Shown piece after piece: positions 5,609 through 11,485 of a DNA stretch of 13,311 nucleotides. The DNA is taken from assembly GCA_027484495.1 (NCBI GenBank), contig JAIXSW010000504.1, positions 1 to 13,311 on the forward strand, in the 5' to 3' direction. The DNA is from Gammaproteobacteria bacterium (GTDB lineage Bacteria > Pseudomonadota > Gammaproteobacteria > Enterobacterales > Alteromonadaceae). Both the position numbers and the translations under genes were made by a program. Each line of letters begins with the position of its first letter. The stretch's first letter is position 1. The notes below the pieces were generated by a model. The model made no database searches, was not told the DNA's origin, and worked only from the letters and a program-made list of their open reading frames with translations.

Positions 5609-7372
5609 TTATTTAGCCGGAGGCAGATCTACGCCTAACCAGGCCCGATAATAGGCCTTCTGCTGCCGGGTCGGCTTGGCAACCGGCACAATCTGCCAGC
5701 TACCGGCAGGCTGTGTTTTCGGCGTCAACTGTCGCTCCAGCAAACGCCCATCGCGAAACAGTGTCACTTTGATAGCGCTATCCGCCGGAAAATCTTTTAA
5801 CCGCTCAGCAAGCTCGGTTTGTAGCTGCAGGCCATCCAGCGCGATGATTTGATCGCCGACGGAAAAATCTGCCAGCCAGGCTGGTGAATCCCGCTCCACT
5901 TTGCTTACCTCTGCACCAGTTTTATCAGCCTGTACGGTCAGCCCGGTAAAAGGCTCTGTCGGCTTTGGTTTCACCAACTGCAAACCAGCCGCGTTTAGCA
6001 ATGCTTCTGCATCGAGCTCCAGTGGCGTTTCAACTTGTTCTAACCAGAATTCAGCCAACGATTGCCCCGTCAAATCCTCGGCGATTTTCTGGACATCCGC
6101 CGCAGTAAATGCCGTTGTTTTGCCAAAACGCTGGTACAACTCATTGTGCAATGTTCGGTAATTTGATTTTAAACCACTGTTATTCATCAGAAAATGATCC
6201 AGCATCCAACTCACCAGATAACCTTCGCTATAAATGTTCACACTGAAGTTGTCCGCATGGTCACCACCGTGGCTGATCCAATTGTCAAAACTACTTTGCG
6301 CCACCGACTGGATCTCCCGGCCTGGGGTGCGTTCAAACCGCTTTAAACGTTTGGCTAAGTCGGTATAAAACTCTTGCGGCGTCATCAGCCCTGCCCGCAG
6401 TAACAACTGGTTCTGGAAATAGCTGGTGGAACCTTCGGAGATCCATAACAGTTTGCTGTAGTTTGGCTGTAAATAATCATAAGGTACCAACTCAGCAGGC
6501 CGGTAGGCTTTCACGTTCCAGGTGTGCACCAGTTCATGCGCTGCGGTCGACAAAAATTCCAGATAATGTTCACGTTTGCGAAAGCTGAACCGGTCGCGCT
6601 GGATCACCGTCGAATTCAAATGTTCCGTTGCGCCACGCGCGCCGCTGGCAGCATGGACGATGAACAGATAATTCTGATACGGATAGCCTTGCCAGATACT
6701 GCTCGCCTGCAACACGATTTTCTCGAGATCTTTTACCGTCTGCGTGGTATCAAAATTGCCCTGGCCCCAAAACACCACTTCGTAGTCGCGGCCGTCGGCT
6801 TTAAAAGTGAAACTCTGATGGATACCGGTTTCAATCGGCGAATCGGCCAATACATCATAATCAGCCGCTTTAAAACTATGTGCTCCGGTACGGGTCATGC
6901 CCGAAGTACTGCGCCAGCCTTCTGGTACTTGTAAACTGACGGTCACCGGATCTTTACGCTGAGCATCGTGATACATCAAAAACGCAGATGAATTAATATA
7001 GGCATGGGTATCGTCAATATGACGGGTCCGCTGGTTCAATTCGTTGGCGTAAATCTGGTAGCTGACCACGATATCGCCGGCGGCCGGCAACTGTAATTGC
7101 CAGGTGCTTTTCTCAGTTTTTTCGACCGGCACCGGTTGCCCGTTGGCTAAACGCGCTTCAAAGCGTCTGACGCCATTTGCTAAATCGAGGATCTGATATT
7201 TCCCACTGCGCCAGGCCGGCAGTTTCAATGAAAAGGCCCCTGCCTGCTCCGCGGTCATTTTGATCTGGATATCAGCCAAATGCTGATCGGGATCGGTAAT
7301 TTTGATCTGATATTCCACTGCGGACGAAGCCCACAACGGCAGCACAGCGAACAATAAAGCTAAATAGCGCAT
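5609..7372 (-). CDS. Secreted M61 family (glycyl aminopeptidase-type) metallopeptidase with PDZ domain
   Basis: The 587-residue protein has a signal peptide (about residues 1-18, ending ASSA) and should be periplasmic or outer-membrane facing. A beta-rich M61 N-terminal domain covers roughly 20-190. The catalytic domain carries GARGATEHLNST at 244-255 and the zinc motif HELVH at 279-283 (in TAAHELVHTWNVKAYRP). WISEGSTSYF at 310-319 supplies E313 as the likely third zinc ligand. YSEGYLVSWMLD at 381-392 belongs to the C-terminal helical part. A PDZ domain spans about 475-552 (SPAWLADFSVGDQIIALDG). M61 enzymes of this layout cleave N-terminal Gly or Ala from peptides; the substrate here is not known. 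The start has CAGGAG 6-7 nt upstream. All catalytic residues are intact. It is a single-gene unit between a terminator and a long intergenic region. Confidence 0.95.
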   Translation of the reverse strand: MRYLALLFAVLPLWASSAVEYQIKITDPDQHLADIQIKMTAEQAGAFSLKLPAWRSGKYQILDLANGVRRFEARLANGQPVPVEKTEKSTWQLQLPAAGDIVVSYQIYANELNQRTRHIDDTHAYINSSAFLMYHDAQRKDPVTVSLQVPEGWRSTSGMTRTGAHSFKAADYDVLADSPIETGIHQSFTFKADGRDYEVVFWGQGNFDTTQTVKDLEKIVLQASSIWQGYPYQNYLFIVHAASGARGATEHLNSTVIQRDRFSFRKREHYLEFLSTAAHELVHTWNVKAYRPAELVPYDYLQPNYSKLLWISEGSTSYFQNQLLLRAGLMTPQEFYTDLAKRLKRFERTPGREIQSVAQSSFDNWISHGGDHADNFSVNIYSEGYLVSWMLDHFLMNNSGLKSNYRTLHNELYQRFGKTTAFTAADVQKIAEDLTGQSLAEFWLEQVETPLELDAEALLNAAGLQLVKPKPTEPFTGLTVQADKTGAEVSKVERDSPAWLADFSVGDQIIALDGLQLQTELAERLKDFPADSAIKVTLFRDGRLLERQLTPKTQPAGSWQIVPVAKPTRQQKAYYRAWLGVDLPPAK

Positions 7373-7440
7373 ATAAACTCCTGATTTTTATCCAAGACTA
7401 TGCAAATCCCAGCCAGGAAACCAGTGCTTTGCGTTAAAGC

Positions 7441-7458
7441 TGGCAAATTTCGCTGCCA
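7441..7458. promoter_or_regulatory. Inverted repeat upstream of the M61 gene, possible operator
   Basis: TGGCA (7441-7445) and TGCCA (7454-7458) form an inverted repeat with 8 bases between. It lies 69-86 bp upstream of the M61 start codon, where a regulator could bind. The region 7373-7596 otherwise shows no gene on either strand that I would defend. Confidence 0.2.
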
Positions 7459-7497
7459 AAATTTATGTAACCCAACATGTAATAGTACGAAATAGCT

Positions 7498-7526
7498 TTT
7501 ACTTTCGAATCGAAATATGTTTAAAT
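7498..7526 (+). promoter_or_regulatory. Candidate promoter with palindromic operator for the 20-codon ORF
   Basis: TTTACT (7498-7503) and TTAAAT (7521-7526) are 17 nt apart and each match 4 of 6 consensus bases. The spacer contains the perfect palindrome TTTCGA-A-TCGAAA (7503-7515). A protein bound there would block the promoter. Transcription would start near 7533 and give a leader of about 64 nt before the small ORF. The spacing and the symmetric site are seen; promoter activity is inferred. Confidence 0.35.
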
Positions 7527-7596
7527 ATTCGTCGTTGGTGCCAGACACATCAACCCAACCCGAATGCTGTTTTAATGCTGATATAGGAAAGTTGTT

Positions 7597-7659
7597 ATGA
7601 ACATGCTTACCGATGCTGAAGAGCAAAGCTGGTTACCCTACTACCTGACAAAAAAATAA
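7597..7659 (+). CDS. Putative 20-residue small protein
   Basis: This short reading frame encodes MNMLTDAEEQSW followed by LPYYLTKK. The ATG is preceded by AGGAAAG about 7 nt upstream, a good ribosome binding site. The stop codon is 23 bp before a very strong intrinsic terminator, and a plausible promoter lies about 70 bp upstream. The peptide has an acidic start, an aromatic centre (W12, Y15, Y16) and a basic end. I do not recognise it. It could be a small protein, a leader peptide, or a chance ORF within an sRNA that ends at the terminator. A second ATG at 7603 could also start it. Its promoter, ribosome site and terminator are arranged as in a real gene, but no homology can be checked here. 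Confidence 0.4.
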   Translation: MNMLTDAEEQSWLPYYLTKK

Positions 7660-7682
7660 TTCGATCAGCCCCGCTGCTGACG

Positions 7683-7728
7683 AAATAAATAAAGCCGGAG
7701 GCTGCAAAAGCCCCGGCTTTATTTATTT
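7683..7728. terminator. Long bidirectional intrinsic terminator
   Basis: A 20-bp stem (left arm 7683-7703 with one bulged A at 7699, right arm 7709-7728) closes on the 5-nt loop GCAAA. The GC-rich core GCCGG/CCGGC is flanked by AAATAAATAAA and TTTATTTATTT. It would terminate transcription in either direction. No long gene ends near it on either strand, so on the plus strand its likeliest client is the 20-codon ORF or an sRNA. Confidence 0.85.
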
Positions 7729-7743
7729 GTGCCAGCACCATAT

Positions 7744-7763
7744 GTTTCGTTTCGAAAGAAAAC
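7744..7763. repeat. Imperfect 20-bp palindrome containing TTTCGAAA
   Basis: GTTTCGTTTC (7744-7753) is matched by GAAAGAAAAC (7754-7763) at 8 of 10 positions, centred on TTTCGAAA. It resembles the TTTCGA-A-TCGAAA site at 7503-7515. The two flank the small ORF and terminator. It lies 168 bp upstream of the GGDEF gene. It could be a regulator binding site. Confidence 0.3.
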
Positions 7764-7854
7764 ATTCCGCGACAGACCGCAACGAACATCAGTAAGACAA
7801 GATATTGAATCTGTAGAAAAACCTACAAGACAGCCTCAGCAATCAGCCGATTTT

Positions 7855-7887
7855 TTGACTGTGCTTTTTCCGCTTTAACGATATACT
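7855..7887 (+). promoter_or_regulatory. Candidate promoter of the GGDEF gene
   Basis: TATACT (7882-7887) is a good -10. TTGACT (7855-7860) is a good -35 but lies 21 nt away, longer than the ideal 17. Either the promoter is weak or an activator is needed. A small hairpin (TGTAG-AAAAAC-CTACA) precedes it at 7812-7827. The stretch 7729-7930 holds no convincing gene. Confidence 0.3.
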
Positions 7888-7930
7888 TAGGCCAGTATTC
7901 ATTGCCGCTACTGACGGGAACATCTGAGTC

Positions 7931-9481
7931 GTGGATTCCGAACAATCTCTCAAGCAACAACTCGCTACTGCCGTGAAAGCCCGCAAACAGCTGGAAGACA
8001 CCTATGAAAGTCAGTTCACCATTCTGACGCAGTTTGTCGCCCGTTTGTCGCTGGTCTGTAAAGGCATCGATGTCGAGCTCGACAACCGGCTGGCCCGTTT
8101 CCGGCAGCAGCTGATCAATGGCACTGACCTGGAAAAGTTGTTACCGCAAATCGATGCGACCTCTGAGCATCTGAAAACGTTGGACACTAAACAGCAACAA
8201 GAAGTTAAAAAGGCCCAACTGACCATCAGTGAAGCCGGAAAATTGTTGCAAAAACAACGCGGTTTACCAAACCAACTACGGCGTGACCTGCGTGACTTGC
8301 TGAGCCGGGTCGAAGAGCCTGCGCCGACCATTCATGCCTACATGCCCCACCTGACGCACCTGACTGAGCTTTACCAACTGGCGTTGAATGCCAAGCAAAG
8401 CATGGAACTGGAAGACATCTCAGACAGCAGCAGGTATGAGCGGATCTGCCGGCAGATTTCCGTTGAGCTGAGCAATTTACTCAGTGAGCTGGCATTTGAA
8501 GGCGCTCATGCCAAAGCGATTGATGCAATTCGACAGAGTCTGTTGGGTGAACTCAGTATCGAAAAATTACTGGAAGCCTGTTTACGCACCATTGAAATTA
8601 TTATCTCCAGCATTAACGAAGAGCGGCAATCTGCGCAGCATTTCCTGCTGAAACTCAATGATGCGTTGACCAGCGTTCAGAATTCATTGGTTTCGTCGCT
8701 GAAATCGACTAATAACATCCGCGACAAAATGGCGTTGCTGAATCAGCAGATTGAACAGCAGATTGCAGTGCTGAGCCATGAAACAAAATCAGCCACATCG
8801 CTGGAACAGCTGCAACGACTGGTTACCGACAAGCTCAACACGCTAAGCCTGTCGTTAAAAGACAAAGAAACGCTGGAAAAACAAGAACGTGAGATCCTGT
8901 TAGCATCAGTCAAAGAAATGGATGCGCGGCTCAAAGAACTGGAAGAAGAAGCCAAGCAATTCAAAAAACGGCTGGCGGAACAGAAGTTCCGCAGTCTACA
9001 GGATGCGCTGACTGAATTACCCAACCGGGCTGCGTTCGATGAGCGCTACGAACTCGAACTGAAACGCAGCAGACGTTACAACACCCCACTGTCTATTGTG
9101 CTGGCAGATGTTGATCACTTTAAGAACATCAATGACAGCTACGGCCACAGTGCCGGCGACAAAACTCTGAAAGTCATTGCCCGTGCGCTGAAACAAAGCA
9201 TGCGTGAAGCCGATTTCATCGCCCGTTATGGCGGCGAAGAGTTTATTTTGTTGTTCCCGGAAACCCCGCTGGAGCAGCTGGAAACCCCGCTGAACATTCT
9301 GCGGGAGAAAATCAAACGGATCCCGTTTAAATTCAAAGACACCAACGTCCTGATTTCCATTTCTTTTGGGGCGACCCAACTTAAACCCACAGACGAAGGC
9401 CGGGAAGCTTTTGATCGCGCAGACGAAGCGCTGTACGAAGCCAAGCGGCAAGGCCGGGATCAGGTCATTCTGAAATCCTGA
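7931..9481 (+). CDS. Diguanylate cyclase with N-terminal coiled-coil region
   Basis: The enzyme should make cyclic di-GMP from two GTP. The C-terminal GGDEF domain (about 355-516) has DALTELPNRAAFDERY, the metal/substrate segment LADVDHFKNINDSYGHSAGD at 391-410, and the active-site loop GGEEF at 434-438. RxxD (R425-D428) sits five residues before GGEEF and is the inhibitory I-site for product feedback. The first 350 residues are nearly all helical with heptad patterns (strongest 230-350, ending LKELEEEAKQFKKRL), with no membrane segment, so the protein is soluble. The coiled coil probably controls dimerisation; its signal is not evident. The start is GTG, three bases after an in-frame TGA, with only a weak Shine-Dalgarno sequence, so translation may be low. 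ppnN follows after 43 bp. Confidence 0.95.
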   Translation: MDSEQSLKQQLATAVKARKQLEDTYESQFTILTQFVARLSLVCKGIDVELDNRLARFRQQLINGTDLEKLLPQIDATSEHLKTLDTKQQQEVKKAQLTISEAGKLLQKQRGLPNQLRRDLRDLLSRVEEPAPTIHAYMPHLTHLTELYQLALNAKQSMELEDISDSSRYERICRQISVELSNLLSELAFEGAHAKAIDAIRQSLLGELSIEKLLEACLRTIEIIISSINEERQSAQHFLLKLNDALTSVQNSLVSSLKSTNNIRDKMALLNQQIEQQIAVLSHETKSATSLEQLQRLVTDKLNTLSLSLKDKETLEKQEREILLASVKEMDARLKELEEEAKQFKKRLAEQKFRSLQDALTELPNRAAFDERYELELKRSRRYNTPLSIVLADVDHFKNINDSYGHSAGDKTLKVIARALKQSMREADFIARYGGEEFILLFPETPLEQLETPLNILREKIKRIPFKFKDTNVLISISFGATQLKPTDEGREAFDRADEALYEAKRQGRDQVILKS

Positions 9482-9524
9482 TCCTGGACGTTGCTGTCCC
9501 CTGCTGCAGTTTAAGGAGCAACCG

Positions 9525-10883
9525 ATGCATGTACAGTTAAACCCGTTAGGCGCGATGGATTTGTTGTCGCAGCTGGAAGTTGATCAGCTGAAGCAACATG
9601 CACACAGTGAAACCTTTAGACTATTCCGCAATTGTTGCCTTGCAGTGCTGAACGTTGGCAGCCATACCGACAGTTCGGCCGAGATCTATGACCAGTACAA
9701 AGATTTTGCTGTGAATTTGGTGGCCCGCGAACGCGGTATCAAAATTGAACTGTTTAATCCGCCAGCCAGTGCTTTTGTTGATGGTGAACTGATCAAAGGT
9801 ATCCACGAGCACTTGTTTGCAGTGTTGCGTGACATTCTGTTTTATCACACCCGGTTAGGTGCAGACACAAAGCAGCTCGATTTGCATAACAGCGAGCATA
9901 TTACCCACACCGTGTTTGATATTTTACGCAACGCTCAGGTGATTGCGCCCGGCGCTACACCCAATATGATCGTGTGTTGGGGTGGTCATTCAATCAACGA
10001 AACCGAATACAAGTACACCAAAGAAGTGGGTTATCAGCTCGGATTGCGTGGGCTGGATATCTGTACCGGCTGTGGTCCCGGCGCAATGAAAGGCCCGATG
10101 AAAGGCGCCACTATTGGTCATGCTAAACAACGGATCAGCAGCGGCCGCTATCTCGGTCTGACTGAACCCAGCATTATTGCCGCTGAACCGCCAAATCCGA
10201 TCGTCAATGAACTGGTGATCCTGCCAGATATCGAAAAACGCCTGGAAGCTTTTGTCCGCAGTGCACACGGCATTATCATTTTCCCGGGTGGCGCAGGCAC
10301 AGCGGAAGAACTGCTATATCTGCTCGGCATTATGTTGCATGAAAATAACCGCCAACAAGTTTTACCGGTGATCCTGACCGGACCGAAACAAAGCGCAGCT
10401 TATTTCACTGAGTTAACCCGCTTTATCGAAAAGACTCTCGGCAAAGATGCGCTCAATTTGTTTGAAGTGATTATCGACGACCCGGCCGCTGTTGCACAAA
10501 AACTGAAGCAAGGCTGCCAGGCGGTGCGGCAATACCGGAAATCTGCCGGTGACGCTTATCATTTTAACTGGACCTTGCAAATCGACGACGATTTCCAGCA
10601 TCCATTTGCACCAACGCATCAGAATATGGCCAGCCTCGATTTGCACCTGGATCAGGATAAAGCCCGTCTTGCCGCCAATTTACGCCGGGCATTTTCCGGG
10701 ATTGTCGCCGGCAACGTCAAAGATGAAGGGATCAGAGCTATCGCGCAGCAAGGGCCCTTTATCTTGTCCGGTGAGCCAGCCTTGATGGAGTTAATGGATA
10801 CACTGCTGGAGGCTTTTGTTGCCCAGGGTCGGATGAAATTGCCTGGCAGTAAATACGTGCCCTGCTATCAAATCAGCCGCTGA
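9525..10883 (+). CDS. ppnN: Pyrimidine/purine nucleotide 5'-monophosphate nucleosidase PpnN
   Basis: PpnN (formerly YgdH) hydrolyses nucleoside monophosphates to a free base and ribose 5-phosphate. In E. coli it is a tetramer stimulated by (p)ppGpp. The 452-residue protein is close to the E. coli length (454) and aligns end to end: SPLG-like start with MDLLSQLEVD, CWGGHSINETEY at 151-162, TGCGPGAMKGPMKGA at 181-195, EPSIIAAEPPNPIVNEL at 214-230, and the LOG-type nucleotide motif PGGAGTAEE at 254-262. The C-terminal RRAFSGIVAGNVKDEGIRAI and RMKLPGSKYVPCYQI are also conserved. TAAGGAG 6 nt before the ATG is a strong ribosome site. It probably shares a transcript with the GGDEF gene, because no terminator lies in the gap. 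A terminator follows it. Confidence 0.97.
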   Translation: MHVQLNPLGAMDLLSQLEVDQLKQHAHSETFRLFRNCCLAVLNVGSHTDSSAEIYDQYKDFAVNLVARERGIKIELFNPPASAFVDGELIKGIHEHLFAVLRDILFYHTRLGADTKQLDLHNSEHITHTVFDILRNAQVIAPGATPNMIVCWGGHSINETEYKYTKEVGYQLGLRGLDICTGCGPGAMKGPMKGATIGHAKQRISSGRYLGLTEPSIIAAEPPNPIVNELVILPDIEKRLEAFVRSAHGIIIFPGGAGTAEELLYLLGIMLHENNRQQVLPVILTGPKQSAAYFTELTRFIEKTLGKDALNLFEVIIDDPAAVAQKLKQGCQAVRQYRKSAGDAYHFNWTLQIDDDFQHPFAPTHQNMASLDLHLDQDKARLAANLRRAFSGIVAGNVKDEGIRAIAQQGPFILSGEPALMELMDTLLEAFVAQGRMKLPGSKYVPCYQISR

Positions 10884-10910
10884 TCGGGCATCCGTCGGAC
10901 TGAACTCTCT

Positions 10911-10941
10911 CTCCGGCGCTTCCTGGCGCCGGAGTTGTTTT
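10911..10941 (+). terminator. Intrinsic terminator after ppnN
   Basis: CTCCGGCGC (10911-10919) pairs with GCGCCGGAG (10926-10934) around a 6-nt loop and is followed by TTGTTTT. It lies 28 bp after the ppnN stop codon. Confidence 0.9.
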
Positions 10942-10965
10942 AGCCGGGTATAGTGACAAATTCGC

Positions 10966-11000
10966 GCCAATTCAGAGAATTGGCAGATTTATTGTATAAG
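10966..11000 (+). promoter_or_regulatory. Promoter with 19-bp perfect palindrome upstream of the second DUF3192 gene
   Basis: GCCAATTC-AGA-GAATTGGC (10966-10984) is a perfect 8-bp inverted repeat with a 3-nt centre. TATAAG (10995-11000) lies 10 bp further on as a -10 element. The matching -35 window (10971-10977) falls inside the palindrome and is a poor hexamer. That fits either an activator replacing the -35 or a repressor covering it. The start of the mRNA would be about 70 nt before the ATG at 11079. Confidence 0.45.
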
Positions 11001-11078
11001 TGATGACCTCGGAACAATGCATTGTCGGGTTATATGATTCTGGTTCAACGTTTGCTGCCCCAAAGCGACGGAGCTGCA

Positions 11079-11480
11079 ATGAAAAAACACATTAAAATCG
11101 GCCTGCTTACGGCAGCACTGTTGGCAATCTATCCGCTGGCTACATGGCTTGCGCTGAACTTCTATCAGGACGACCCGGCCGATATGGTCTGGACCGATCG
11201 TGAAGCATTTAACCGTAAATTTATCAGTAACTTAGATTTAACCACTGTGGTGCAACAAGATCAGGTTCAGCACAAACTGGGCGGACCCGATATCACTGAA
11301 GCGTACCAAAGTGATGCTGACTTGTACCAACTGGTATTTTACCGTACACAGCGTGATATTTCTGATGGCATCACCACCAAAGTCGAGTGTACAGCGTTGT
11401 TATACCGTAACCGGCAATTGATTGCCGTGGGTGACGCCGCGCAGCAGCAATTTCTGCAGATGCAGCCAGTAAGGCCCTGA
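11079..11480 (+). CDS. DUF3192 family protein, membrane-anchored form
   Basis: The 133-residue product starts MKKHIKIGLLTAALLAIYPL. It has one hydrophobic helix (about 6-27) and no lipobox cysteine, so it is a membrane anchor or uncleaved signal rather than a lipoprotein. The DUF3192 domain follows: the NRKFISNLDLTT segment, QHKLGGPDITEAY, LVFYRTQRDISDGITTKVE, CTALLYRNRQLIAVGDAA. It shares the FYRT...SDG.T.K.ECTAL core with the lipoprotein at 2459-2830. I chose ATG 11079 because GGAG precedes it by 6 nt and Met-Lys-Lys is typical; an upstream TTG at 11022 is less likely. The HDOD-like gene starts 5 bp after its stop, so they form an operon. The soluble domain would face the periplasm. Function is unknown. 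Confidence 0.85.
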   Translation: MKKHIKIGLLTAALLAIYPLATWLALNFYQDDPADMVWTDREAFNRKFISNLDLTTVVQQDQVQHKLGGPDITEAYQSDADLYQLVFYRTQRDISDGITTKVECTALLYRNRQLIAVGDAAQQQFLQMQPVRP

Positions 11481-11485
11481 TCACG

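Noticed and set aside
7360..7626. 88-codon minus-strand ORF overlapping the M61 start
   Set aside because: It covers the ribosome binding site and start of the M61 gene, has no recognisable domain, and has no Shine-Dalgarno sequence of note.
7607..7789. 60-codon minus-strand ORF
   Set aside because: It runs straight through the long terminator stem, has no supported ribosome site, and its sequence has no family look.
7742..7795. 17-codon plus-strand ORF starting MFRFERKH
   Set aside because: No Shine-Dalgarno sequence precedes it, and it lies just after a terminator within a palindrome.
11022..11078. TTG-started N-terminal extension of the second DUF3192 gene
   Set aside because: ATG 11079 gives a typical Met-Lys-Lys membrane anchor with GGAG at the right distance.
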